Shown here: in pieces, positions 38,720 to 52,281 of the stretch
Layout: the number at the start of each line of letters is the position of its first letter
How positions within the stretch are numbered: position 1 is the stretch's first letter
From: Serinus canaria
Taxonomy: Eukaryota; Chordata; Aves; Passeriformes; Fringillidae
Direction of reading: 5' to 3'
DNA length: 64,000 nt
NCBI RefSeq assembly: GCF_022539315.1
Contig: NC_066321.1
Location: forward strand, 8,498,824 to 8,562,823
Made by a program: the position numbers and the translations under genes
Notes under the pieces: generated by a model
Told to the model about the DNA's origin: nothing
Seen by the model: only the letters and a program-made list of their open reading frames with translations
The model's database searches: none

Positions 38720-39129
38720 ACTGGGAGCCTTGGACTTGAGGAATGACCACACTGGGTCTGCACTGTGCCCAGCACCCAGCAATCCAACACTGGCAATGGT
38801 CCAGCAGGGTGCTGGACATGGGAGCAATTGCTGCCTCCCAGGAGGATCCCACTGGAAATCTCCAAGTACCCTGCTCCCTTTTATGGGAATGTTGTTGGCT
38901 TTTAGTTCCTATTTCTTGTTCATTGGGGAACAAATTCCTGCTGCTACCAGGGCAGGAGGAGCTTCTCTCCACTTTGTGGATGAAATCCTCCCTTGAAGGC
39001 TCCTGGATTCACAGCAGAGCTGCTGTGAAGGCATCACTGCAGCCATGAGGTAGTAAAGGAAAAGCATAAAACTACAACTGTGTGTACTAAACAGAGGTTC
39101 ATAGCTCTGAGTGAAGTAATGCAGAGAGG

Positions 39130-39202
39130 ATCCCAAAGTTCCTCAGCTCTGGAAGTCTCTGGGGTCCTTTCAGCTCTTTTCTTTATTTCCTGCATGATTC
39201 AA
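39130..39202 (+). mobile_element. Possible CR1 LINE 3'-end trace
   Basis: The stretch 'ctctggggtcctttcagctct', here matched loosely, followed by a T-rich segment and 'atgattcaac', parallels the CR1 3' end (…ctctgaggtcccttccagctct…atgattctatgattc). CR1 is the dominant LINE of birds and its copies are usually truncated at the 5' end. The match is short, strongly diverged and lacks the upstream coding part, so the call is tentative. Confidence 0.25.
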
Positions 39203-42200
39203 CAGAGAAGAATCTCTTGACACTCAGGCTTGACTCTCTCAGGTGTGCTTCCTTTCCCACCCCATATTTTTATTAAAATAATAAAAGGACCAAACACTGC
39301 AGATAACATTAATTCAGCATTCCCTAATCTTCTCACAGCCAGCAATAGGTGCTTAGTTAAAAAGACACTCTTGACTATAAAGATGCCAGAGTTTCCTTTA
39401 ATTTTCCAAGTGCAATAACAAATCTTGGCTGCAGCAGAACATTTATTTTCCCATCCGGATGCACAAGAAGTAAGAGACAAGTTTCTTAGCACTTCTAAAG
39501 TAGAATTTATCTCTTGGCTGGCCAGATACTTATGGAAATAGCCTGTGAAAGAAGAAGGCAGTAGGCTTGCTTGACTCCATTCCCACTATCACTAAAGGAA
39601 TAGCTAAAAAAATAAATCCATATTTTATCATTATTTTTACCTCCCAGTGTACATCACTATAAGGGTTTATATGCAGCCCTCTTAATTGGCACAGCCCCTG
39701 CTGGAAATAGAAACATGCCAATGAATTGCTCATTCAGATTAGGCTCCCAGGAATATATTGTGCTGAGAGACACTCACTTTTATTTCCTGAATTGCTTTAA
39801 CGATGAGCACTGAGCAGCTCTGCCTGCGCTCCCTCCCTCCCAAGAACCCTGAGCTGCACAGCAAGGCAGCAGCAAAAGCTCTCAGCCAGCCCCCACAGCA
39901 AGAAAAACCTGCACGTAAATACCAAAGCACACCTGTGAACAGCTGGGAGTGGGCCTTCAGATATTGTGTTTGCCAGCTAAACACATAATTCTCAATTAAG
40001 TGAGCAATTACCTGTTATTGTTTAGCCCGTGAAATTCAGCGCTGTGCTGAATCTATTCCCTGGCAGTGGTCCCAGTGAAAAAGCAAGTCATCTCTTTAGG
40101 GTACAGATTTATATTCTCTGGTAGTAGGGTCACTAATAGCATTTGGAAATAGGATTCACAGGTAAACTACAAAGACTTCAAAAGGCTTTGAGCACCTTCA
40201 GCTCCCACTGTGGAAAGGCTTTTCCCAGAAATCATGGCTTTCCTTTTCTTCTAGCTGCTTGTTCAAGAGTCTTGTCTACAAAGTTATATTGTTGTTTTTG
40301 CTATTGTGAAGAGTGGGAGATTAGCTAATAAAATCTGGCAGGTCTAGGTTCTATAACAGGGTAAAAAAACCACAGTTCCTCTCAGAAAAAATCCTCCTGA
40401 ATTGTTACAGTGAAAAAGAGCATCATAGACAAGAAAACTGGGACAAGTTCATCTTCCAAGAGTGTTTGGTCAATAGACTCAAATTACAGGACAGATAAGG
40501 CTTTGTTTTCTTAAAAACTTGCAGTCATGTTAAAGATTAAAGATCATTAATTGATAAACCCAGACAAAGATTTTCTAGCTTTTAAAAAATGAAAATTCTT
40601 GTTTTCCAGCTGAAAACCAAAAGCTGGGTGCCAGACACAGATAAGTTCAGCATGGGTGGTAGAAAGAATCACGCCAAATCTTTCTTGTGCTTTGTGGATA
40701 CTTCCTAAAATATTGAAGAGGAGAACATCCAGAAGTAATTGAATTAATCTAAACCCAAATTTTCTATCAAAAAAAGTTATTTCCAAAGATTTTCCAGCAC
40801 TCTCAGCTGCAATGCAGACCTGTGAGCATTTATATGCAGACCACAGCTGTTTAAAACTGTGTACACAGCAGAGATGAAAGGTTGACTTCAATCTAATGGT
40901 ATTTTAACCTGTCATTTCTGGAAACCAGATTATTTGGGTTGATAGGTTTCTGTTTCTCTTCTTAAAAAAAAAAAAAAAGATAATTTCTTAGATGGCTTTT
41001 TAGCTCCTCAGTCCTGCAGAGGAGAGATGAGGAGGAGAGCAGCCCCCAGAGTTCAGGTGGACTGAGGACAGCAGAACTTGTTAGGCTTTGAAAACTCTTT
41101 GAAAAAGAACTGGAAAACAGTCACATTTCAAAATCTGGAAAGAGCTGGAGCAGGGAAGGCTTTTAAGTGTTGCTCAAACTTAACTTGCACATTGGGTTAG
41201 GTTTTATTCAGTTCTATCTTCAGCAGCACCCAACTTGGGCAATACAAATCTGATGCCACTCATGATGGATTGCACACAGGACCAATTGGAGCCCTACGAG
41301 CTTTAAAATTGATAGTACAGAGACCAACGGCGGCGGTGCAGTTTTTCATCAAATGAAATGGAAAAGTGATTTAATAATTCTTTCTGTCTTAAATTGCTTA
41401 AAGGAATTCTAGACAGTTAAAAATTGCATGGATTTTGAACCATATGTGTGAGAGTGGAAAAAAATAAGGGTTTTGTTTTTCCTATTTTTAATATGAGCCA
41501 GATGAAACAAAAAGATTGTTTCCTTGCAAACTATAGGTCAAGTACCAATGTAGGCTTTGAGATGGCTCTGTAAGTTATCATGTTATCTTTCTTTCTTGAC
41601 AGTATACCATTATGTGGTGTATCATTTCAGCATTTACTATCTTTCATGTCCTTTTATCTTCACACTAGGATTTCTTTCTAAATTCCAAACTGTGCATTTG
41701 GTTTCATTATATAACACTGGCTTTTACAAAACATTGGCTCTTCATATTCTTTGGTTTCATATTTGTTGGCATCAGGCTGAAATAGTAAACCCGCTACGTC
41801 TATTTTATCTTGTTAAAGATAAAAACAATATGGCAAATGAACTATTTGAAGAACACTGCTTTCAAATTAAAGGAGAGGAAAAAGTATTAAGTGTCACCAC
41901 TGAGTTGAACTATATTGAAATCTTGTACTGAAGTGATTTTTTTTTAAAAAAATTGAATAAAAAGGTGACCCAAAATGCTACAACTGTCATGCAGGACTCT
42001 GTTATCTTAAATTATTTATTTAACATCTGGTAAATATTATCCAAGCTATAGTACAGATAAATTGAATAAAAGAATACCAATGCCAGGGGAAAAGAAGAAT
42101 TGCTTAATACTGTAAGTATATAGAACTGTTCCACAAAGCAGCTCATTCTCTCTCTGCAAGGGGAGATGAGAAGCATGGTATTGGGGTAAAATGCATCTGC

Positions 42201-44114
42201 TTCATTTCACCCTAAGTATGAAGCTATCAAAGCAGTTTTAGAGATTTAATTTAATCTCAAACACAAATTCTATGAAAACAGTCTGACAGCGACATGAAAT
42301 TTTACATAACTTCTTTTACCCCTCCCCCTTTATAATGCAGCTTCCCAGCTGATTCATTTTATTTTATCCTATGCGTATTGGGGATCAGATTGAATTTTCT
42401 TTGAGAAAAGAAAATAATTAAGCCATCTGTAAAGCTCTGGCTGGGCATGAACATAGCAGCACAGGATAGAGTTACTTGGAGGGGGGAATGAGGTCAAAGA
42501 AAAGTACTGCAGGGAAAAAAATCAAGTTCTGTAACATGGAGAACAAAATAAAAAGAGGATGGAGTCTGAGAAGGGGGAAGGGACCTAAATTCCTTGTCAA
42601 TTTGTGGGTTACAAATGAAACAAAAGGCTTATCTTAAATATATGCAGGTTTAGATATTTTTTTTTCCTGGAAGCTATTGAGAACTAATCAAATTATGGTC
42701 AAGTACTAAGCATTTCTCCGGTGCTTCCATGGTCAGTTTCTGCTGAGCTCTTCTTGGTTACTGGATACTGCTTTCGAAATAAAGATTGATTCCCAAATAT
42801 TTGTTCCTATTCCCACTTTGTGGATTACATTATACCACTTTTCATTCTTAAAGTCTTTGCTTAAGCTGCAGGATATAAGGGCCCTATTCCGACTGCCAAC
42901 TGCAGCACCCAAGATTAAGAGGCTGCTATCGCACCAGAGTTCAGGAGGGTAATGAGCAATTCAGACCACCAAGAGTCTGCAGCTGCCAGAGCCTGGCTCT
43001 GCACTCCCAACAGTGAGCAGCACTCAGGACACCCCAACTGTGCATGCACAGGCTAAGCACAAAGATTATTTCTCCCCACTCCACGCTCACTGTATTGAGA
43101 AACAAAATTTGGCAGCCTGCATGCCAGGCACTGGGGTTGCCTTAGTGCTGCCTTTGTCCCCAGGCAGCCACAACAGCCAACACAGCCTGAAGGCTCCAAA
43201 GAACACTAAATCCAGTGGGCAAACTGGGATCAAGCATGCTGGTGTGAGGGTCAGGATAATACAGCTGGAAAAGACTTCTAGTTTCATACCGGATTTTAAC
43301 CGCAGGTTTTACAGAACTAAACTTTACATACCAGCACCCACAAGCTCCTCCTAAGTCCCTCCTTCATCCCCACCTTTTGGCCCTGCTAGGCAGCCTCCAT
43401 CTCCTCAGATAAGGGCAGAGAGGGCCTGAAGATATTATGTACCCAGGACCTGGGGATGCAGGGGTGGGTAGACGCCTATCCCAGCCTTACTAACGGGGTT
43501 TTTGTAGAGCAATTTCTTGTGTCCTGCCCCAAAGCCAGTGGATTGGAACAGCTCCCTGTTAACCCCTCAGGCTGAAGACTTCTTTTTCCCACAGCCCAGG
43601 CTGTGGATGCCAGGTTGGTTTCCCAGACCCTGCTTTCTCAGGCCCTGCCACCTTCCATGAGCAACAACCACCCTTTACTGGGCTGCCCCTAGACCTGGGG
43701 AGAAATATCCAGACACGTGAGAAGAACCTGATGCCTCATCATTACATAAAAACCCATAATGGAAAACCAGAGGCCAAAACATAAGCCATGAGAACTTCCT
43801 CTGGTTAGTTCATGGGCAGTGTGGAAAGTTTGAACCCACTCACAATTTCTGTAAATGGATAATCATAAAGATTAAGTGAAATGCCACAGAAATCTGTAAC
43901 TCACAGAGCCAAAAGCCTTCCTCTATAGTTGTTCCAAGGTAAAGCTTTGCTTGTAAGAAATAATTTTCTGCCATACCTGAATTTTTTTTGCAATCATGGT
44001 TAGTAGCAAATCTGAATCTGTCAGCACAGCAATATAATTTAAAAAGTACAATTCACAGCTGACAGGGGATTTCCACCGACTTCACTTGAAAAATATGTCA
44101 TTTGCTAGCTCTTG

Positions 44115-44180
44115 TTAACAAGGAGTAAGGTATCCATTGCTTGCCCACGGTTACATGGACCAGCAAGAGACATTACTGAG
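44115..44180 (-). mobile_element. MIR-type SINE relic, antisense
   Basis: On the plus strand 'cttgcccacggttaca' is followed by 'agcaagagaca'. This corresponds to the antisense MIR core (acttgcccaaggtcacacagctagtaagagacagagc). The preceding 'aaggagtaaggtatcc' fits the 'gaggttaagtaac' region less well. About 60 bases of colinear similarity support an old MIR fragment. Confidence 0.45.
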
Positions 44181-46151
44181 GAGAAAGAGAAAAGAGAAGG
44201 GTTGACAGCAGCAAGCCAGGTGCAGAAATGAAGCTTGTAAATTTGTGTAAAATGCAGAGCAAAGACCTGTTAGTAAGTTGCTGACACCCCAGTTTATGTG
44301 AGCTGTCTGTTGCAAAGTCTGTATCGGAAGTTCTTACTCCAAATGCCAACCAAGCAAAAAACCCAGATCTTGAGATAAGACTTAGAATTATGTGAATCAT
44401 ATTAGAAGTGAAGTTGCTGAAAGACTCCCAGTAAAATTCAACCCTGGCAGGCACAGTCAATGTCTCCTTGAAGGGCAGAGGCAGCAGGATGGCTTGGCAC
44501 CTAAAGCATTAGACCAACATTTTATGTCTTGTATTGTAGCCACCATAATCACACACACTCTTGGAAAGGTACATGCTGTCTTTGCAGTTCTCAAATGAGC
44601 TTTCCATGACCCAGCATGAATGCTGCAAGAGAACAGGATTCCTTGCTTCTTTGTGATCTCAGTCTCAAAGTGATGGCCTGAGAGAAAGTGGGTAGGAAAT
44701 TCTCTGCAGCATCATCTTCCTCCCAGCAAATCACTCCTGGAATGAGGAAAAAGAATTCTTCCCTTGCAAACAACAAAGAAAACCCACCCACCTTTCATGC
44801 AGTCTCCTTTATTTACATAGAATAGAATAGAGTCAAAATCTTCTCTTACTAATTGCAAAAAGACCATCAGCAGAAGGCAATTTTCTTGATCAGAAACCTG
44901 TAAACCTACATTTCTGATTTATTCACAGTCCAAGGAGCCCTGTTTGCCTACTCCTTCCCCTGACAATCCTTGAACCTACTTCTCTTGCTGATTATTTCTC
45001 ATTCTCTTTTCCCCACATGCTCAGATAATTGCAGTCAAAAAGAATGGATTCACCAGCCTCCTCATCAGTCTTTCAGAATTTTTTTCAGGGGATTAGGTAT
45101 GTGTCTTTATCATGCAACCCAACACCAAAAGTTTGGTTTGAACTACCAGTTATACAAGAGACCATGTGGCTGTTTCTTCATCTGGATTTGAAAGAGTGTT
45201 TTCTCATGATTTTTCAGTAAACCTGTAATTGTTTATAGGTAAAGATCCATTTGATAACAGCTATAAATATATTTCAGTATAGCACTCTTAATATACTAGC
45301 ATTTGGGGTCTTTTTCCAGAGGAATTAGACCAAATTTTCTACAGAACTGACCACAGCTTATCCTTTTATCCCAGGAGTTTGTCATGATGAACTTTTTAAG
45401 CAATATTTTGGCAGGTGACACCTAATGTTCCCAAACTCATGCTACAGCATTAATGATAGGCTCTTCCATAGCCTACAAAGTTTAAAGAGCATTTCTTCTG
45501 ATTATCCCCACTACCTGTGCCTCATCTTTCACCTTCAGAAGGGTCTATTCTTTATGGTGACAAATACTGAGACTGACTCATAGGAATCCCATTTGTCTTC
45601 CAAATTCAAGAAAAGAAATCAAAGATCTCCATAGGAGTTTGTGAAGTTTATCAAACAGCTATTTTATTGTAGACCAGTTATTTCGAGTAAATCGTATAGG
45701 TCAATTTACCAGAGCAACTGTTGCAATTCATAAGAAAAAAACATCAGTGCTAAAAATAGTCCAGGACTAACCATGGTTACTGACAGGGGATGGTGGAAAG
45801 ACTAAAATTTCACCTGAAGAAACATTCCTATTGACAAATAATTGTTTTAAATTTTATTGACTATTTGAGATAGACTATATCTTGCCAAATCTGTTACATA
45901 GTGTTGTCTAGTGCTTAATATTTTCATTACAGAGATTACAGTCCTTGAATCTGTTCACAAGTTTGTATCTTTATTTTCCTTCAAGTGTAGGATTTAATCA
46001 GCTTACCCCTCTTACTAAAGGACATACTAGCTTTGGAGAAGGATGCCATGACATTCAAATCACAGATTACATTATTATTAGGTAAGCTTAGGAGAAATTT
46101 GGAGGAGTGCATAGAAATTACAAACCATATTTATAAGTCTGCCAAACATAC

Positions 46152-46279
46152 TGAGTCTAAAATCTGTTAGAATTCTCTCCTGTTCTCCCCAGTAATTTAC
46201 TTCCTTAGGTGGATTATCATCATAAGGCATTACAAAGAGCTTATCTTGGAACACAGACTGGAAATATTTTTCAAGGGCT
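46152..46279 (-). other. Candidate coding exon on the minus strand (unidentified)
   Basis: Read on the minus strand, a pyrimidine-rich stretch ending in 'cttttctgttacag' precedes position 46279, and a GTATGT donor follows position 46152. The 128-base interval is open in one frame (intron phase 2 in, phase 1 out) and encodes a protein-like, charged segment including 'MPYDDNPPKEVNYWGEQER'. I do not recognise the family. The frame stays open beyond both splice sites (46078-46338), so openness alone does not define the exon, and no neighbouring exon is proven. It could be a real exon, a pseudo-exon or chance. Confidence 0.22.
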
Positions 46280-47339
46280 CTGTAACAGAAAAGACACAAA
46301 TATATGATGAAACAATGAATATTACCAAATAAATACATTTTATTTCACTTTTAAAAAGCTTTTTTTCTTATTTAGAACCTCTTAATTGAGAGGAATTTTG
46401 TTCTTCTGATAGTTTCATGTTTCTTATCTCCTCTGTGGAGAGATGTGTTGTGGTGGTGGTTTCTCCCTACATCTTATGGAAATGTCTCCAGTAAAAAAAC
46501 CTTAGAAGACATTCATAACTATGGCTCCAGATGCTGAAAAGGAGTTTGAATTTATTTTTTACAGACTTCCTAAGCAATACTTCATTAGTTGAACCCCAAA
46601 TACAGAATGCATTTGCCCTACAGAAATGACAATTACACTTTAGAAAATCTTAAATCAGGAGCAGTCTTTATGATACATGCACTAAGTACAAGAGGAACAT
46701 TCCTACAAACTGAAATTCCTAAAACCCTGCAAATTTGTTTATCTTGTTCCTTAGCTTCCCTGTGAGAACATCATGGAAAACACAGTGCAAATGTTTTACT
46801 GCAAGCAAAATATATAACAAAGCAGCCTGTGACCTGCTTATAACCCCTTCCCCAAAAAGAAGAGTCTGAAGCATTGTAGTTCAGCCAAATCACCATGAAT
46901 TCCTGCAAAAATGCTGGAACAAAATCCTGCTTCAAACATATATTTCAGGGAAGAACTTGGAATATAGCAAAATAAATAGGATCCTATGTAGTAATAGGAA
47001 ATATTGTATGACATATCACAAGCCAGCTGCTTTCTGCAACAGGACAACAGCCCCTGTGCATGGAGAAGAGATTGTTATTATCATATGCATTAATTCTAGT
47101 GACAGTTTTCACATGGCTTCTGTGATGTTCTCATAAGAAATCAAAATACATGAGGTATTCACATAACTTCAAGTGAGAAGCAGAAAAGCACAGTCTAGAA
47201 AGGTCTGAGGTGGTTTAGTCAGACAGAAGGACTGAACAAGTGACAAGAGCACACTCTTCAAGTTTCAGTTGCAGCTAATCTGTTTTCCATGTCCATCATG
47301 CACAAGACAAGCACTAATGGATTTATATTTTAGTTATAT

Positions 47340-47530
47340 AGACAGGGGTCAGCCAAACCCTTGGAACACTAAGGATAACAAGGCATGTGAAGGCTGGACT
47401 TTCCCTTGTGGGAGATCTCTAAAAGCAGGCTAGACAAACTGCATTTAGAGTTGCAAAAGGGTCACTGATCTTGCCTTAGGGTGGGGAAAGGCTCAGAAAA
47501 GCTCTCAGTGTCCTTTCTGTCCTATGATAA
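47340..47530 (+). mobile_element. Ancient CR1/L3-type LINE, 3' end
   Basis: The order of blocks fits the 3' untranslated end of amniote CR1/L3-type LINEs: 'gtgggagatctctaaaagc', 'aggctagacaaact', 'gatcttgccttagg', a G-rich spacer, 'ctctcagtgtcctttc', then the terminal 'tgtcctatgat'. These correspond to consensus blocks of the type 'gtgggaggtctttaaaagcaggctagacaaac … cctgccttagtgcagggg … ctctcgaggtcccttccagtcctatgat'. The end near 47528 agrees with the usual CR1 terminus. No reverse-transcriptase frame is detectable upstream, as expected for a 5'-truncated, long-dead copy. Confidence 0.6.
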
Positions 47531-50354
47531 AACATTTTGCTCCTTCTCAGAGCAAAACCTGTTTGCTCACTGGGACTCAGAGGGCAGGCTCTCCCCCTCT
47601 TTCTGTTCAGATGACCTCTGACATTTGCCCACCCATTAATCAATTACAGTCTGAAGAGTGAGCATCTTGCCTGGAAAAGATTCCTGGGGAAGTGACACTG
47701 ACAGAGCATCTGAGCACAAACTCCCACACACAGAGGCACAGATGCAAGGGAGAGCTACCTCCAGGTACTCTGCCTAAAAGTTTTGTCTACAGTCTCCAAG
47801 AATAAAGTCTCCTGTAGGATATTTCTGTTACCATGCTTAAAGGCTCAGCAAACAACCACTGACTGCAGCCTGCCCACATGGCATGCCCAGGTGGACCATG
47901 GCTAATAGGGACTGCACAGTCCATGTGTGAAACACATGGATGTGCTCTGCCCCAGTACTGTGGGAGCTGCATAAATTACACATGTGAAATGTGGCAAGCA
48001 CGTGCAGACATGCCCTGAATCTTCATGAATTTTTTTTTGTACAAAATAGCACCAAGGGTGTTTATTTCAACTATTTACATATTTATGAGGGGGGACTTCA
48101 GGAGTATTGGTGTAACGTTCAAGTTGCAGAAAATAGAAGATATTATTTATTCCTCTGCTGTCCAAGTTGTAAAGCTGGATGCCAAGATTTCCCTTCCCTT
48201 CTGTGACTTTTACTCCTGCACATTTATTACTGTGTAGAATTGGAAACTCTTGCTGCAAAATGTAAATTAAGACAGCACAGTGCAAGCTTCTGGAGGTAAC
48301 ACAACATTTTAGGTATCAGAATGCTGCTTTAAGCTGTATCTCTACTTATCAGCACTATTTAGCAGCAGACATCTAAAGCAAATGGGAAGTGAAGTGACTT
48401 TCATATTTCTTGCAATGTATCAGTTGAGTTTTTTCAACATAGCAGTGGAGAAGAAAACAAACTAGAAGAGCCAATGTTGAATTAGTAGACAAAATCCAAC
48501 TCCCAGTCCTTCAGGGCTCAAAATCTTCAGCCACCACTTGCACTTGGTGAAATAGGACGTTGAATACAAATTCTGAAAATATGAGTTTTGCTTCTCAAAC
48601 TGAATTTGCAAGTTGCTGAAATTGTCACTGGAACAGGCACAGGTTTTTAACTACCAGCTTTTTCTGTGTGTTGCCTTCCTAATGGAAGGTGGGATTGCTG
48701 GCTTCTTCAGCTGGTGCTTCTCCATGTTGGGTAATTACTCTATATCAGGTTTTTTATTATTTTTTCAGCAGAAAAAGAAAAAAACTTGGATAAAAGAACA
48801 AGTAAAAAGAGGCCACTGTCTATGAAAGAATGGTAAAATTTAGAAAATTGCAAGTTTTCCCTACTTGGCTCAGATGTCCTTGCAGGGTAGAAGGGGATCA
48901 TTTGAGACACAGAGCCAGCATAATTCCCAAAAGCAGTTCTGCAGTCCTGCTCCATGAGTTCTTCAAATCCATTAAAAATGCCTGCTCTTACAGAACATTA
49001 TAAGCCCAGCACTTTGTTCCTCTGAGATGTCTCTTTATTCTTTGTTTCTCTCACTTAAAATAAAATTATCCATTCTGTGTTGACCTTGAAGTGCAGGACT
49101 TTCAGTGTCCCCTTGCAGAGTTTGGCCTAATACAAAGAACAGCTGGTACCACTAATACTAATGGATTTCCTGGTTTTAGTTCAAATATAGTAAACTTTTA
49201 GTTTCATATGCACTAAATCTGAAGATAGGGTTTTCATATTTGTTTTTCTCCAGTGAGAATCACAGGCTTTAAATGTACTTTTAGAAATAAAAAATGGAAA
49301 AAAGGGAGAAAGAGAGTAGTTTTTAATATGCTGGCAAAAAAATAAGTGTGCCATTTTCTTTCCTCACTGTGTTTTAGTCCACTCCTGTGAAAGATCCTAA
49401 TCATGACCCTAGAACTGATCAGATGATTTGTGGGACCCCAGTGAGAACATGTACTGCAATGGAAAAATTTAAAACATAATTATATGCATTCAAGAAAATA
49501 TCTGTCAGAGCTGTTTCAAACTTTAAATTAGCTGTGTATGGAGTGTGAAGGGGTCAAACCAGTATTAGCACAGCACTGTATGAAGTTTGATTTCCCTGTA
49601 AAATGGGAGAGTGCAGAGGAGTGGGCAGACTTAGTGCCAGATCCTGCCAGGGCTGAGTGGCAGCCTGAGAGCAGTGAGAATGGGGTCCCTCTTTGTGTCA
49701 GAGAGGACCAGCCTCAGCCTCCCTTGGCAGGACAGGGAGATGTCAGGAGATGGCTTTGCAAGTTGTTTTGCACATCAGAGGTTCAAGCAGGCAGGAATAC
49801 ATAATGATTGGTCTAGCAAACCCAGGGTACTAATTATATACATTTATTTTTCATGCACAAGGTTCTTTTGAAACTTGCCAGTCTCTGCAGAGACCTTAAC
49901 CATCATTTACATATTTTTGTGATGGCACCATATAAATCCATAGTCTCTGGTATCCCTCCCAAACACAGTAGGGTTTAGCTGTAGCCAAAGGCACACATGC
50001 TGACATGACAAAGATTAATTTCTAGGCTAGAAAGTTACCAGAATGGAAAGTCAGTAAAAACAAATACGTTCTCGAAGGAATTCAGACTGCTGAGGGAGAT
50101 TTTAGCACCTGGAAAGCAATTCTTTATGTAGCTGATAAACTGAATATTAAAAACATAAAGTAGTCTCAGAGCACAAGGTTGGTCATGATAAGTGTGTTCA
50201 AGGCAAGTTCTACTAAGGGATCTTCAGGGAACACTTCTTAGCAGGGTATTGCTGAAACTGGACCAAACAACCCTCATTCCATGTGAGCATTGTATTCCCA
50301 CCATGATGCCCTCAAGGATAACAGTCCCTCAACAGCATTAAGGAACTGGTTTAC

Positions 50355-50518
50355 CTCACATGAATTGTTCTCCTTGGAACACATCTGATGATCGTGTCCC
50401 GGCTCAGAATGGAATGTGATTGGGGATGAGTTAAAAATATTTTTGCATTCCTGCTCTGACTGGGTAGTAGATCCCCATATTGGTAGGTAGCAAAGCAGTT
50501 TTTAAGGTGTCTTTTTCT
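50355..50518 (-). other. Candidate exon on the minus strand (unidentified)
   Basis: On the minus strand a good pyrimidine-rich acceptor ('cacttttccctttcctaaagcag', shortened here to its tail 'tttcctaaagcag') precedes 50518, and a GAG/GTAAAC donor follows 50355. The 164-base interval is open in the frame that enters at phase 0 and leaves at phase 2, which is compatible with the candidate exon at 46152-46279. The encoded segment has no recognisable domain. Another frame is open across the second half of the same interval, so frame choice is uncertain. Confidence 0.15.
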
Positions 50519-52281
50519 CTGCTTTAGGAAAGGGAAAAGTGCTGTTCTCAGTCTTCCACACCACGCTGAAGATTTGCCTGGTGGCTTTTTCTCACGGCAA
50601 GTTCTGTTTCCATAGGATTGGAACATCTGCCCCTATGTGAAGAGTTTGTTTTTTACTTGACTTTTCCAGAGAAGATTCCTCTTGAGATTTTTCTCTGATT
50701 ATTCCTTCTGGTTTTCCTTCTTGCTTTGTTGTTTAGCACCACTGAGAGAAAGGCAAAATGATAAACATCTGCCTAACATGAACTCGAACTGTAGCCAACT
50801 TCAATTCTCATCAACATTGGTTTTAGTGCTCTGATTATAGCCCCAACCCACTGCTTTCTTTTGATCTTCTCTCTGAGTATTTCTCTACCTTGATACTCTG
50901 ATGATGAGACAGTATTTGTCTTAAGCACAGCAAACACTTCATTTGGGTTTCTAGCATCAGGCATCCTGCTGACATACATTAAAGGTATCCAATGTCTCTG
51001 CTTCCCAATTGTCAGTTCATATTTTGGTGTTTATTTGCAGAGTCTGGCAAATCTGTTTTTCAACTATCAGTCACCCACATTTTGATATCAAAACACTGTA
51101 AGGACTGGGTGTTTATTACTTCCTTCTGTTCATTTACACAAAACAGATATTTTAATGGAAGTAAGTATGGTGCATGATTAAAACCTAACAACTGCAGTTC
51201 TTAGAAAATGATACATGGATATGTGTGCTGCACCCAGCTATCTAATCATGACTGCATATGAAATTTTTTCTCCTGAAGATAGATTAATGGATCTTTAATC
51301 TATTTACTGCCAGTACACTCTCAAATTTTATTGCATCTTTTAATAAGAGGCTATTAAACTTATATCTGTGCACATGTTGACTATTTGGGTAGTTGATCCT
51401 TGAAAATGTCATAACTCTTATTTATACTCAGTCATATCACTTTTCCTATCCTTTCTAGGCAGGGAGGCACTGTAAATATCAAATTTGTATGCATTATCTT
51501 TGATCTGTATTGTTGCTGTCTGATATTAGGCAGGAATTAGGAAATGTTCCAACTTTTGTGAATGCTGCAGTATGACTGTACAATAAGAAACTTATTTCTA
51601 GTTCATTCATTCCTGAAAAACAGTGTCTGCTAAGTTAAGCCAGAGAAATGTGATGTTCCAGTCTTTTCCCCAGTACAGTTAGCAGAGAAATGAGCTACAG
51701 TCACTGCGGAGTGTCTTTGGAAAATGCTGACTTTTCCAGCAGTTGCATCTGTGTCATGTTAGTGTACACACACAAAAGGTTGTGGGTTTGGTTTTGGTGT
51801 TTTTGAAGTTTAATGTTGTCTAAGACCTCCTTGGAAAAAAAGTGTTAGGAAACTTTGAGAACTTCAAAAATTCTGGGTCCGAGTTTTGCAACACAGCAGC
51901 GTTTTGAATTCAAGCTGCTCTGTCTTCTCCAAATAACCTTCTGGGATTGAAGTAGTGGAGTTTTTGCAAAGCAAAGAGCAATTGAAGATAAGTTTTCAGG
52001 ACTGAGTGAAATTTTTGTTTATTTAATCCATAAAGAAAATTACCTCCATCATTTTTTGTCCTCCTAACACCATCTGTAGGTCTGTTGGCAAAGTTCCTCT
52101 CCACAAACCCACTTTTGCAGTGTGTCGTCAGTATTTAGGAGTCCCTAAGTGTCCAACTATTTGAGAGGTGCAGAAGGAGAGGAGGAATGGGGCTGGAAAG
52201 GAGCTGCTGAGCCCCTCTCACGAAAAACCCATGGGATGGTGCATTTATTGGAGTGTTCCAGGGAAAGATGAACCTGGATCC

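Larger units (their letters stand above)
34560..46140. other. Non-coding stretch with no recognisable gene
   Basis: No gene recognised. It holds a poly-T tract at 38700-38719 followed by a GC-richer block (to about 38870), a possible CR1 3'-end trace at 39130-39202, a poly-A run at 40964-40978 and a MIR relic at 44115-44180. Open frames such as 41557-41931 (plus, 124 codons) and 40547-40891 (minus, 114 codons) carry no recognisable domain. A moderately GC-rich stretch at 42880-43650 shows no gene structure. Confidence 0.65.

Noticed and set aside
50889..50968. Candidate minus-strand exon with an AAG/GTAGAG donor
   Set aside because: The acceptor lacks a pyrimidine tract, and its phases (2 in, 1 out) do not follow the exit phase of the candidate at 52541-52720 (1) or match the entry phase of the one at 50355-50518 (0).
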